A stretch of DNA of 64,000 nucleotides from Siphonodentalium dalli (GCA_032622095.1 CP136069.1:47652194-47716193), one strand, 5' to 3'. Shown: positions 28,301 through 43,300, counted from the stretch's first letter. The notes: generated by a model from the letters alone, not told the origin. Program-made: numbers and translations.

Positions 28301-31300
28301 ATTTGGCAGTATTTAGAAGCTTATGGTGGCCATCTCGGAGAGGTATATTTCGGTGATATAGTATGTACATGCGTAAACTGTTGAATGTACCGTACGTACG
28401 AATTTCGTATAAAGTAATTCATGTATAGACACTTCGAAGTCCGACAAGCCACAAGCCACAAGCCTTGGAATAGTGTGCCTGTCATTTGCAGAATGAGGTC
28501 CCCAGAGGGTGAATTTAGTGATGCTACCCTGCATAGCGGGCTAGCGTCACCAAATTCACCCTCTGTGGACCTCATTCTGCTTACAACTCAGCAGAATGAA
28601 GTTCCCAGAGAGTGAATTTGGTGATGCTAGCCCGCTATGCGGATAGCATCACTAAATTCACCCTCTGTGGATCTCATTCTGCAAATGACAGGCACACTAT
28701 TTCAAGGCTTGACTAGCCATGTGTTGCCATGTTCAATAATCCTACTCGTCGTCATTTATTCGAAACGAATGTGTGGCTCTACATGGATTTTACGACGAAG
28801 AATAGCTAAATGTACAGTAATGCTCTAATTAATCGACTCCTTAACCACAGCAGAATTATAGGTAACTTTTCAGGATTTAGTCGGAAATATGGCTTGTTGC
28901 CATCCATCGGAGTCGAATAATTAGAGCTTTACTGTAGTCATACCTATATCCTGAGTTTGCGAACACTATATTAATTTATTGAAGTTCAACGAAGAATTTA
29001 TTTCGGCATATAAGGAGTAAACATATGTTGCTGTATTCATGGGGCAGTCGGGTGACTGGCGGGGGGTGATTAGGCGAGGGAATCATTTTTATCCGTTGAA
29101 TGGATTAAGCACGGACTGATCAATTATTGTGGAGAATTATTGTGGAGAGACGGTAGATTTAGCTATTATTCTATGTTCAGCTTCGAAAGTGTGTGCCCTC
29201 ACACCCACTCATGACGCAGAAAATGTTTGCATATAATAATATTTGGCAGTGAAAGATTTGTCCAGTGACATTGAAATCTCCATGGCAGTAACATTTAGTT
29301 GGGATTGCTAAGAGTAAGCATGATAAAATACGTGATGATCATGTAATATATGTATTGTAATATGCTGCATGATATTCACACTGAAGACATATACGTTTAC
29401 CTGTCTTTCTAGGTTAAAATTTCGTTTATACAATTCGTAGTTTGTAAATAATTTAAGTTTTTTCGAGTGAAACGAGTTAACAAATAAGTAATGTACTCAC
29501 CGGAAGAACTGTAACAGGTTCGGGTAGGATGCGGATCTCCTGGAAATGCGTGCTATAGTGGTTGTCCCTGTTGATTTCTGGTAGTTCTCGACCGCGCCTC
29601 ACATGTTTAGTGTACGTTCGGCGTCCAGTAAGATGTGTATGTAGTTGTGATGCGACGACATGGATGCCTCCTGGTGGTAATGCCTGATAAAACACAAATT
29701 AAGATGTGTATGATGCGAAACCATGTGATGCGAAACCATGGATACCTTTTGGAAAAATAGCGTCAGTTTGGCCTACCAGCATCATAGCAATTCAGCAGTA
29801 CCCACCAACATCATAGCAAATTAGCAGGACCACTTAACAGTGGTCACCACGATTGTATCTGGATAACACGCCAATAGATGTTATTAACTATGTTCAGGCT
29901 TTCAAAACAGATTGTCAACGTGTATCCCGCCATGCACGCACACGAAACATTGGGTCATGCATGCAGTGTAGGTGCAGCACTCGGAGTTGCATGTTTTATG
30001 TGTGATCCATATCCTGTGATAAGTACTACATATCACTTATACTACAGTACTTTTCAAGACGCGACGAGCCGTGTGTATATATAACAGGCAATAATAAACA
30101 CACGCATGTGCTACATGGAAGCTGCTATATAAATGGTCACCATTGGGGTGTTGACATTTCCAACTGCACCATCAATACTTGAGTTCGCGAAATGCCATTA
30201 TAATTCCTCCCCTCCACAAGTCGCAACTTGTTTAACTGGTACCCAAAGCTTTCAAGCTGTTGCAAATTTCCAACTTGACACCCGCTAAGGTTGGACAATT
30301 TCCGATGGCCATTTAACCCTTTACCCAATATAACATGTAGTTAGACAACGTCATGTAGACAACGTCGTCAGGTGTGAGGTTAATTACGTTAGCCAACAGG
30401 TATTTAACGTTATGATAGAAATTTGTGTTTTCCGTATGTATGTACAACAACTGACCAGGTCACAGGTGTATCTTCAGATATGCAACAATAACCAAGTTGT
30501 CATTTATGTCATAAATATAATGGTGTTTCTATATAATAATAGATTAATAATTTAAACATAAATCTGCCGACGAACTAACTTTCTTTATTGTAACACATAA
30601 AATGCAAATCCACGAAATCTGTTTGTGTCAAATTTTGGTTTGTTTACCATCGATCTCGTGATTGAAAAAAAATATTCCTGATTTTTAATTGCAAAGAGCA
30701 ATATAATTTATAATATATAATTACTACAAATAATTACACCAAATGTCGTTATATTTTATTGAATGTATCATATAACCCATGATTGATAAAAGTCTCTTGA
30801 AGACTTTCGGTAAAAACGCAAATTATTGGTAATGACGTCGCGGTGTTTTTGCATTTTTCATGCAAAAACCACATGTTCAATTGTCTCTTTTGTCGTTTCT
30901 ATGTTGATATTTTCATTGACAAGCAATGAAATCGATGGTTTGAAACATTCTTTGAGTGCCAACTGATTCCATTGGTTCAAGTTTTAGGCGGAGTTTTCCT
31001 CATTCATTTTATTTGAATCTGAGAAACGAGCGGCAAGTTCGCAGACTGGCTAGGAGTTGTCACTGCCCGGGTTTCGGATTGGGCTAATTTAGCAGATGTC
31101 GGCGCATCAAATTCTGCAGGTGCACGTAAACAAACGTCGCCTACGATATTCGTTGTCTGTCACTATCGCGGTGATAAAAGTACCCTATTAAATTAATATA
31201 ATAGACAAGTATATATTCAAACAAACTAAGAAGATGACAAAGTATCAGTTGGATCTGAAATTCAAGTGGTATTTTGTAGTAAAATCAGATAATTTTTCGA

Positions 31301-34300
31301 AGCTTTTCCACATTGCAAGCGACCCAAAAAATCCGGAACCACGTGGCCACCATTTATTCTTCGTCGAACTAGCTGTGAAATTGTTGTGCATAAAACTTAT
31401 TTTTCGACCAGAACAAGTCATGTCTCTATCGGAGCTTTCTAAATATAGGATAACATTCCAGGTACCGTCACCAGACTCCAGAGGGCAGCCCTCAAATATA
31501 ATTTAAACCATGATTATCGGCGACAGTAACAAACATTTGAAGAAATTTTGCGTGATCACCCAATCGACGATTCTATTATTTGGAAGTGTGAGGGTGGGAG
31601 TGAGCTTGGTCAGGGACTTAATTTGTTATGAAGCAACATGAAAGAATTTTGTAATGGTGGTCCAGTTTGGATTTGTTGGTGTGGTACATGTGACTTAACT
31701 GTGAAGCCCAGAGATCCCCAAAAGAACTACATCTACCTTGCATCCAGTGATTCTCGTACATCAAAACTTTGAACTACTATACAGAATTATTCAGCATTCA
31801 TGAAGAAATTCCCCTCGTGCAAGATAACATTCTTGGAAGTGCCTGTTTATTCAACTGTACATTGGAACACTTACAAGAAACATCCAACACCTTCTGATTT
31901 CCAACACGATGACGGAATTCTACGAGAACAAGTTTCGGAACTGAACCAGTTTATTCATGAAGAAAATGGATGTCACGATATTTCAAATTCAACACAGACT
32001 TGAAGATTACTTCTATTGTCAAGAAAGGTGACCGACATGAGGGACAACGTAGCACATCTTATAATTTACATTTTTGTGTGCATCCCGGTGACGTTCTTGC
32101 AGAAATATGGCTTCTCAAAATTAGAAATCATATTCAAAAAGATTGTTGGAATTAATTTTTGACAAATTTATGTATAAATAATTTGCAATTTAATAGTAGT
32201 ACATATCACTAGTGAAAAACAAGGTGGAATCTTTCATGTTGAGGAAACCTTTCAATTTATGACGTAAAATGACATAACACTATAAAACATACTAGTACAT
32301 GTACATATATCTGACAATATTATTTTATTGAACATGTTCATACGAATGGCTAAGACTAAACATTTATTTCAAGTTGAATGTAATGTGACCACACCATTCG
32401 CTACAAGTTCTATAAAGTATAATGGAGTCAGATATGTTATGTTCTGTATTTATTATGCATCTATTTCAGTTAGGCCTTTATTACACATCTGTTATCATAA
32501 TTCAAGATGAATATTTGTCTCTAAGGGTGCGTTTACACTGTGTATATATCTGTATACAGATATGTATGAAGTCACGTGTCGTGCATTACTGTCATCACAA
32601 CATGATGACTAATAGTGAACGCGCGCTGACCAGTACTCTGGTAATTGACAACTCACTAGGAGTCGTTTCAGTTTAGGCCAGACATAAAAATGGATCAACT
32701 ACCAGCAGACAACAGCGATTTGGTATGTGCCGTGTCAGCATATATATATAGGTCTCCTGTTTGACACCATCTGGGAGGTGGTCATTTTGGATTGGCATGG
32801 AGTGGGTATCCATGCTACAACACCATGTATTTGACCAAATGTAGCAAAATTTCCAACTGATGACAATTCTAATGACAATGTTGACCAAATGTAGGACAAT
32901 ATTGTTTTTTATTAATTTTTATTAATGTAACTAGCAGTTTTGACTGGCCACGGGGAGGGACCAGGGCACAATCTTTCCATATAAGGTAGGAAATTATGCA
33001 AATATTGGTCAGAAAACAATACTACAAAATGTTTGAAAATCAAACTACAATATCATTTTCAACCTATTGTTGGTTTGGAAATTACAACTAATGTTTTGTC
33101 AGGTATGAAATTTCCAACCCCCGGTTGACATGTCCCTGTCCATGTGAATATACGAAATACATGGGTTGAAATGACAACGAAAACTGTAACACATTATTCG
33201 CCAAGCCCGAGTAACAATTAATCAAAACAGATTTGCCTGTCGCAATGCTTCGGCGTTGACCCTGACGTATAGCGGACACGATTTTTGCTCACATGGACGA
33301 ATACCGTTTTCTTTCTGTGTGCATTTCTATATCAACCCGTTCGCACTAGTCTGTGTGTAGATCTGTGTACAGTTCTGTAGCAGTGTAAATGCACCCTAAG
33401 ACACGTATATGTAATTATGTATTCTGATGGGTCGCGAGTTGATAGCTATAGTTTTCAATTCGCCATCAAGAGCCACTGACATTAAAAAACATTTAATTGA
33501 GCACAGTTGCAGGAAGTTAATTGGGCATTAAATCCCAATAAGAACAAATTTCTGTTTAATATTTAATAATGTTGAAAATTAAATTTTATGCTACATTATT
33601 ATACTACATAAATTATGAATACATTTATCAATTTAAACTATTGTTTCTGTATTTAGAGAAGATTGTGGCTAAATATATGTGATCAGGTCCATGCCTATTT
33701 TAAGCGTCTGGCCATAATAATGGTGGGTTACAAGAAAAATTCTCAAATATGGGGGGGGGGGATTGCAGACACAGGTCAAAAACATAATTACCGCTGCCTG
33801 ACTAAATTTGTGACCCCCCCCCCCAAACAAGTCGAGTAAAATATGCTCATCTACTGTAAGTGCCTAATGTAATTAAGTGTTGGAACATTCTGATATGTAC
33901 AGTGTAAATTATTCACTGATAGAGACATAATTGTAATCATATACTGAAAATGATTCAGAAGTATTAAAGCGCAGTACACAACTACATGTAAGTGATATAA
34001 TTCAAATATATTGCTGTTTCCTACCGTAATTCCATCACATGTTTTTTCCAACATCTACCCACGCACTCACACCTCCCCTTGTGTCTATAATTTTGTTTGC
34101 AGATCCTCTCCGTGGTGTACTTTTGTAATTTTATTCATAAATATAAAAAAAAGTTATATTGTCTCAAAATGGTTTGTTTTCTATATATTCATACCCAAAG
34201 CAGTGTTTACTACAGTTTATACAAAGTACGTCCAAATTAATATCGGCTACAATTTTGAAGGAGACATGATAATTAGGATGATAGTGAGTGCTATAAATAA

Positions 34301-37300
34301 TAAGTAGAAATAAACTGATACATTAAAGATGCATAATCCGCTTATTAAATGCCCTCAATTAATACTATTTGTGTTCGGTGGTAAAAAATATTTGATTCGA
34401 GTCGAGGAACTCAATCGTCAAAACTCAGTGATTAGATATAAATTTTTAAAATCTGTTATTTTTCACCATCAAGCCATATTTATAGTGGCCCTGTAAAACG
34501 GTCTCGTACCAAATTTGAGCAATTTTGTACTGTAGTTGACTGTGGTTAGCATTATTTTTTTGGCAATTAATCGATTCTGATAACTGAAGCGAGATTTTTT
34601 TAAATGTTGTTGTTGGAATCTGATTATATGGGGGACCATCAAATCGAAGTGAGTACCTTTAAGAAATAAAATTTGAAGCCTACATGTACCATATTTTTTC
34701 TGCCCTGTAACCCGAACCACATATTTAATTTTCTTTGGCCTTATGGTCATTTCCATTTATTTACACTGGTTGGTGTGTAATAATTACAGAACCACAAAAG
34801 TATGATTGAAGTGAATAGAATACCATTAGGATCCATTAGCATTTGTTATACTTGCAAATTATGAAAGGTACTGGTACTTTGTATTGTTTTGTTAGAACGA
34901 ATATATACAATAGCATTCATTTCATTCGGATGTCTGGTTCTATATTTATCACTCACAAACTTGAATTATAACACAGTATGTGTTCTGACTGTACACTATT
35001 TTTCTTTACTTTTTTAAATTTAATACAAAAACAATTGTGGTAAAATGGAGCAATGAGTTCAATCCTGGTCAGAAACCGACGAAACGGATGAAACACTGGA
35101 CACAGAAGAAAATTCAAAATCTTCATCATTGTAGGGCCCGTCAACAGAACGGTCAAATTGGTCAAATAAATAATTAGATGAGGACGAATATTTATTTGTA
35201 TATTCAGAAGTGGCATCATCTTGATCAGACACCGATGAAGCACTGGACACAGATGAACATTCAAAATCTTCGTCGTCATAGTCTCCGTATGGGCAATCAA
35301 ATGACACAAGCCCGTCAACAAAACGGTCAAACTCATCAAATAAATCGGAAGTGGCATCATCTTGTTCAGACACCGACGAAACGGTGGAAACGCTGGATAC
35401 AGATGAACATTCAAAATCTTCATCATCGTAGGCCCCGTATGGACAATCAAATGGCACAAGCCCGTCAACAAAACGGTCAAACTCATCAAATAAATCATTA
35501 GATGAGAACGAATATTTATTAAAAGCATGAAACAACCTCCCTTTTTTTCGGAGGAGAAATTGCGTTGTTTTCCTTCGAAGTCGCCATTTTCAAACTAACT
35601 TTAACCACTTAAAACCCCCGTTACATATACATGTACATATTTGGTCAATTTATTTTTTTAAAAGTCATTCATAAATTCGCAAAACTGCCATCGATCGATT
35701 TCCGATCGCGCCACTGCGATCTCATTGGGATCTTATTTTGGCTTTTTACCGGTGGCGCACACCGATATATTGGGCGCACTTACGTCATTTAGGGAGAGAT
35801 TCTGAGAATTACGTTTGCTGATGGAGATAGCATTATTTAACTTCGGCGTAGTTCATATAAAATGATATTAAATAGCTTCTATTAAAATTAAGTTCAGATA
35901 AATGCAAAAGACTGAGTTATATATAATTAAATGACCCATATTATATATTTAAAAAAACTTGATTTGCATTTTTGTGACTTCTTAATTTTAATATGAACGG
36001 AAGTATCCTAGCTAGCGTCCCTGGTAACCGACGGTTCGGGTTTGCGATGATTTCGCATTGGCGAGTACACTCGTTGAAAACGCGAACAAAACAAACAAAA
36101 TATTTATAAAAGGGACCACATGGACATTAATATAAGGTCTATAACGCATAATTATCTATAACATTACAATATTGTTCAAATATGTGAGGTATTTGCGCCA
36201 GAAACAGCGATAGGTTTTCATATTTTGCACCGTCCATGTTTTAATTTTTTGTCCCGACCACGGGAGTTTGGGTTACATAAAACACAACAAAAGGACCATC
36301 ACACATCACATTTCATGTAGACAAATGTTCGTGTAGATAGTATATATACTATATTAATTGATATAAATAAAAATGACACTTGTTTCCAAGAACAATTATG
36401 ACATATTTGGGTTGAAATCTGACTGGTCATGATTTTTGTTATCCGGGCAGCTGCGGTCGGATTATCAGATTACTAGGCGGCCGGATACGGCCGGTTTATC
36501 AGATTACGAGGCGGCCGGATACGGTCGGATTGCGGGCTAAAGGGTTAATGGTTTGAACATTAAGTTACATTGGTGTAAAGTTCCGACTAATGTATCAGGT
36601 ATGAAATATGGAACTGTTGAACATTTTGAGTTGAGAAATCCCCATCCACCCTGTCCATGTATGTTCGTGTAACGTCAATATATAGATAGGGCCAATAACT
36701 ATAGACTTAAATTTCTGTAATAATGGGATTTACACACAGGGACCGATGCTATAGGGGTGGTTGGTGTCTATATTATAACCATCCAACTTTGATCAAAATG
36801 TTTAACATTTGAAAATTTCATGCCTGACACAAAATTAATTGAAAATTTTACATAACATATAATTTGAAATAGTTCTTATTGTCTGAGGGTCCCAATAAAA
36901 TCCGACGCAACCCGACCGCACCCATTCGTACCGCCCATATCAGTCCGAACGCGATCGTTCTTGGGGAGGGGGTACACTATAGAAATTTCCAAACGTTGGA
37001 AAGTTTGAGGTACCAATTAGAAAGTTCCAACCCAAGGGGGTGGGTGGTGCAATAGTAGCGTATTCTTATACGTTTGGTCAAACGTTTGGTCTGACCATTG
37101 TACAGAATAGACCTTTATGTGACTCGACTGGAACCGCGTTAACTCCAAACTTACCGCAGGTCCCAACAGACTGGTACTCAAAATAAAAAGGCACCGACCG
37201 ACCTCCACTGGCTGTCTTATCCATGAAAGGTATATATATGCTATCAGTATCAGTTATTAGTGGGGAATTTGCTGTTTTAAACCGACAGAAGCAGATGTTT

Positions 37301-40300
37301 CTAAACATGGCCATCATTTTGTAATTTTTCAATCTTAGGGTTCAGTATGGACATTTCCAAACGTTGGAAAGTTTGAGGTACCAGTTAGAAAGTTCCGACC
37401 CATGGGCAGTGTTCCCGTTGGCCCAGAAATTTCTTTAGCCATTCTTTTAGCCAAATGCAAATTTGTTTAGCCACTTTGTGTTTACTTTAGCCACTTGTTT
37501 TGGAACATATTTTGAGATAAATGGAACGTATATTACATTTTATTGACAAAAGAAAATAATAACAATAATATGAGCAACAATGGTACATGGAAATAACAAT
37601 AACATACTGCAAAAAGATTCCATATTCAATTCTAAGTAACATTCTTAAAATGTGATTTACAACACAAAGCGTTTGCCATTGACACTATATGAAAGCAACA
37701 CCAATGTACACCTATTACTAATTGATCGAGGCACATCGGGTCATGTAACTTACACGAAGTGCCGACGCTTTTGTTGTATGGATGTTAGCTGCGCGTAATA
37801 TAATTAAACCTAGAACTAAGCTGGCGTGTTTGGACACAATAGTGAGGATATTAGTTTAGCCATTTTTTTCGCCATTTCTTAATTTTTTTTTCGCAATTTA
37901 CAATTTATTTTCAGCAATGGCTAAAATGGCTACCGACAGCGGGAACACTGCCCATGGAGGTGGGTGGTGCAATTGTAGCGTATTATTATACTTGAGGTCA
38001 AAAGTTTGATCTGACCATTAGTTGGACAATTTCCAACCTTGGGGGGGAGGGGGGGGGGGGCTCAGGTTGAAAATATCCAACAGTTGGAAAGCTTGATGTA
38101 CCAGTTGGAAAGTCTTAATGGTTGCAGATGGAATTATGCAAACCTGGGAGTTTGGTCTGGTTCAATGATGGGCGGTGCATCAACGTAGACGGGGCGCTGC
38201 AGTGCGAAATTTAAAGGTTGACTCCCACAGTTACTCACCGTTCGCGTGCACTGCTCTGGGCAGTACCCCACCAGGCCGAATCGAGTCTGTCGTGGAGGAA
38301 TCGCCATCTTGTCGGTGTATTCCAGACCGACTTCCAGAATGCCGACATCGTGATCCCTCAGAGTCGGAGTCACATGGAGCCGGAATCCAGAGCTATCTAT
38401 TATATCTGAATAGGTACAGTATACATGATCAGTTGTAGCATGGAATGACAATTACAGCTGCATGATGCTATATTTATACTTTTGGTCAAAAGTTTGGTCT
38501 GACCATTAGTTGGACAATTTTCCCTCGGGTAGTATCCATTTTCACACACTCTTGAACTAAGCCCTAAACTCATAAACTACATATACACAATTACTATAAG
38601 TTATTACTTTCTATATTCACCATACTGGGGATGGCAGGAAGACAGTCTTGCCAGACTATGCCATCCCCCACAATATACGACAGAATTATCCATAATTTTC
38701 ATCATTATTATGTAATATGTATGGGTATCGGAAATAAGATATCCTATCCTATCCTATTGTAGACGGTGTTTTGTTGCGGAAAACTGTCCACGAGGCCGAA
38801 TCAAATTTGACACCAAGTAAACTATACAAGTATTTTTTCCCAATTTAATCTGGCAATTGAAAAATACGTTTCACTAGCATCAGTTGCAGCTGACATAAGA
38901 AGTAGAATCATCAACAGGTACATAATATGGGTGCCACGGTGGGCCACGGTAAAACCCCCAAACATATAAATTGAGAATATGTCTATTGTTTTATATATGT
39001 ATATCGCCCGTATGCGTTACATTAAACCATGATTGGTGATTGGTCAACTTCCATTTGAGTCATGAGTTATATAGCACAATAAAGCAGATAGCATAACACC
39101 ACCAACCGATGTCTCAACGTGTTGACCTCGATGACTAAACGCGGTATTTCAACACTAATTCCGCAGAATGATTTAGTCCCTTCCTCTATTGGTGGATTTT
39201 AGCAGATGTATACTCGCGGTATTTCAACACTAATTCCGCAGAATGATTTAGTCCCTTCCTCTATTGGTGGATTTTAGCAGATGTATACTCGCGGTTTAGT
39301 CGAGAGGCTGTGTCGATTGATATGTGGCAAATATGATACATGTAGATTGGCCGGCTCAATCGTATCGACAATCGCGTGCGTCGAAACTGATAAAGCGAAG
39401 GTGCCGTGTGCGTTCAACCGCTACCAAATAAACTACATGCATGAATCACTGAACTAAATGGTTTCCCACATACAACAGTGTTAACGTTTCATCCAAACTC
39501 ACTGAATTTAAGCATGCAGGCCACTCCAGTTGTGTTTACCCAGTTGATCACGAAAATGCAACAAAAATCATTGGTCATGTGTTTACTTTTTAAAATAAAT
39601 CCCCAAGTGTACGACAGGGCTATACCACAGCCAAATTATATCTGGAAAAACCCAGAACTACCAGGAACTACAGCAGCTAATTAAATAAATTTCCCACTCA
39701 CAAAAATCCATTCTCCCATTAATTCACCAGTTTATATTATTTAGATATGATGTACGAATAAAATGAACAAGATTTCATCCTTTAAAAACGTGCCACATGT
39801 ATCAGGTGAAGGTCATTCTTCAGTTACCTTCACCTCTACGGTGCATTCGCTCCCTGACTCTGGAACACATTTAGATCTCCGATTCCTGTAATGACTCAAA
39901 GTACGGTGGTAAAAGATTCCCATGGGCAGCTCCGCGGCTATGTAATACTTTATATGTCGACATCAGACACTATGTGAATTTGGAAACACTATTGAAAACG
40001 TATTATTGACGGAATATTTCTATATTCATCATTGTTTTAAGTGGCACTGGGTTTTTATATGTTAGCTGCGCTATATAAACAACTGATTGTTATTAACTTC
40101 GATGTTTTTACCTGAACGCTTCGCGGGGTTGTTGAAATGAATTTCCAACAGGACTATACTTGACGTTTGTCTGCCTCCGATGGGTAGTCCGGCTTCGTTA
40201 GGGTAGACAAGAGGCTGAAATAAAACAAAGTGTTTGTAAAGGCTATATTTCATAGCGAGTTTGCGATACCCGTCCGACGGGAACGGGTACGGGTAAATAT

Positions 40301-43300
40301 GTGATGATCGTCACGGTCACTTTAGTACTTTCAATGCAGCACATAAATCGATAGCGATTTGGAACGGGTAGATGTGTCCCATTGACCGGTAACATTTCAC
40401 TACGATTTTCTCACTCAACGGTTCATTAATTCCATGAAATTGCAGTCAGCTATGCGTTAACTTATTTATTGCAAGATTTCATGGGGAAATATCATTGATA
40501 AAGTTGTCATTTTAAGCCAGGTTTTATGCTCAAATTCTCGAGGCGGCTTCTGGCGCTTAGATAAATACGGAAGCCCAATCTTTTCACTAACAACTTTGTT
40601 CACTGCATTAATGGCATGTTGTGGTTAATAGTGAGTAGATGGTGCTATAGACGCAGTTTCGAACCATTGCAGGGACGTGGCTATAGATTGTGTCCGCGTT
40701 ATGAGGGGGTGTCCGCCTTCGAATTTCTAACTACACCCCTTGAACCATATCAAACTCACACGTTTGCGCGTAATTCCGCGTAATTCCCAGTTGGGCTTTG
40801 ATTTTTCCCAACGTATCCATTCAGATGGTAAAGTATATATTAAAATGAGAAATCAGTCCCCACCTACTTCGATAAAGTAACTAAACGGTTGCTTTGAAAT
40901 ACGCAATACATGGATAAATCCACGATATATTGATGCCCATGTACAAAAGGTTGAGACAGAGGTGTCTCACCCACCCCCCCCCCCCCCCTCAGCCCAACAT
41001 TAGTAAAATGTTCAACAGTTGGATATTTGATATACCTGACACAACATTTGTTGGAAATTCACACCAACAATATAGTTTGATTTGACAACAATTTTTTATA
41101 GGAGAATTTGTAGTTTTTAGACCCACATTTCCATATATTCCTTCTGTTGGTATGAAATTTTGACTGAAATGGCTATCAGTTGGAAATTTCCCAACCTTGT
41201 TGGGGGATGTCATGTGTCAACATTTCCAACAATTGAAAAGCTTGATGCCAGTCTGGATGCTAAGATTTAGTAAATTTCATGTTCAGATATATTTCAAACA
41301 TTTCTAACACCGGGCCGAACCATGGTCGATCCGGTGTGTACCGTCCCTCCCCAGTGGCCAACTTAGAAGCTGATAATTAAGTTAAACAAATCGGGGTGAA
41401 TGTGCACAAAGACCACAAATATTAGTATTTTTTTTATTTTGAGGCTCAGATCTACACATTTCCATGTACTGGTCGGCCCAGTGGATTATACCCCCTCCCG
41501 ACTAGTGACACAAAAGGCTGCTGATTCATTTAGAAAATGCTATCATCCAGGCGGCTGTGAAGGACAAGCAATATGGCGCATTTGAACCGCAAGACTGGTG
41601 TATATTGTAGTGAGGGTAATATAGGCCGCTAAAGAAACGAAATACCTATACATACTCTGCAAAATCTAAGCATAATCAGAACGAGTTTAAGCTGTTATCT
41701 GTGTTTCGCACAGAAGTGAAGAAAATGCTCTTTATTCAATCCGTATAATTAACAGACTACATTTTAACACCGTTTATCGTTACCAAGTTTGACTTTTCAA
41801 CCTACTACCGGGTTTAGATACCGACAAAAATCCCAATTTTTGGGATAAATATTCCCTTGCCCCGACCCTTCGATCTGTTGAAAGAGTCCAAACCAATGTG
41901 TACTCAATATGACTAAATATTCCCCAACTAAATAAGGGACACATTTTGTTTTATATCTGACTGAAAGTACATGTAGGACATTATTAGACCCTTGGTCTAA
42001 AACAATACATTTTACACCGAATATTTGTTACAACGTAATTGTATATTTTAGCTATCATAATCTATTTTCTAAATCTGAAAATTCCAACTTAGTTATAGTC
42101 AACACTCGATCGGTCTATGACTTGTAGAATCCAAATGTTGAAAATGTTACCAAGATGAGCGAATAACAGCACCAACCCCTTCCAACTGCCGCGTCGTCCT
42201 TGATGAAAGCAACTGATTATCCCGAGGCAGATCTAATCTAAATAAAAAAATTATAACAACCCATAACGGTAAGTATAACGTCGGCCAATAAAGCGAATGC
42301 GAATAACAATCTATCTATATCACAATATCATTTTGTTGCAGTTGGCTCACCATACATTACCAGTCGATGTGATGAGTCCTACTGGTAAAACAGTTTGCGA
42401 TTACAAAACGTGTACCAGTACGGGTAGCTACCCGTAGGCGTACCCGTACCGGTTTGAAATAGCAAACTCGCTAATAGTATTACCCATCCCTTAACTAATA
42501 CTTTTTCTGATTGGGCAAAAGCCGTCACGTGATGATCCTTGAAAAAGTCATATTGTCCTCCGGAAAGTTCGTGACGTCACGGAGTCCCGATACAAAATTC
42601 GGGACTCCGTGACATCACGAATTAACTCTATTTTCGAAATGTATCGGTGAAATTGTGATGCGCGCGCAACACTCTTGTGGATTTAGCAGACGTTTCACTT
42701 CCGCATTGAGTTTTTTGTTCATTTCTGCGATGTTTGGCTAATATGAGCGAGTTTAGCAAAAACCAGTGTCTGTTTATGAAATATTCAAGAAAATACAAAT
42801 TATAAAACATATTTCCATAATGGTGGAACTGGGTCTGAAAAAAAACCAGCCATCTCAACCATGGTCAGTATGCAACAACCAACACAAATAGCAATTAAAA
42901 TATTTCACAACATACATGTTTTTGAATGTTCTATGCACATATTGGCCTTTCCTCTGTTCATACCAGCCAAATACCGCGTAAATAATAGACGTTAAATAAT
43001 ATAACGGTACTTTGTATTAACATCATCGTTTTGCCCTACCGACATCAGAGCAAGTCAGCAGAACCGACCAACATCATAGAAAATTAGCAGGATTACTTAA
43101 CAACAGCTGCGTATAACATTTGTGATGCAAACATTATGCGTGGGTTAATGGGCGATACTCAGTGACTGCATGTTGTGCCTGATGTCTTCTTGCGGATATT
43201 TTCTTGCAGCTTCACGTGAACATGCCATTAATGTTTCAAAATATGCACCCGTCATGTTTAACTGTAATCCTCCAGCACAGTAATATACTCCAATGCCTAA

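Larger units (their letters stand above)
27686..29500 (-). other. intron 8 of the monooxygenase
   Basis: A 1.8-kb intron containing a degraded MITE copy (27935-28262), the nested double hairpin (28461-28710) and a small pogo-like element (28815-28934). Confidence 0.8.
29684..38238 (-). other. intron 7 of the monooxygenase (8.6 kb)
   Basis: It contains the SGNH-like pseudogene (31.2-32.2 kb), homopolymer G and C runs near 33.75-33.83 kb, a short foldback copy (34.3 kb), the acidic repeat ORF (35.06-35.59 kb), a GGCGGCCGGATACGG direct repeat (36.47-36.54 kb) and the second hAT-type element (37.4 kb). Confidence 0.8.
38406..40111 (-). other. intron 6 of the monooxygenase
   Basis: It contains a retroelement 3' end (38625-38757) and an exact 75-bp tandem duplication (39141-39290). 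No other gene seen. Confidence 0.75.

Noticed and set aside
38175-38438. Plus-strand ORFs of 63-87 codons
   Set aside because: They are the antisense shadow of exon 7.
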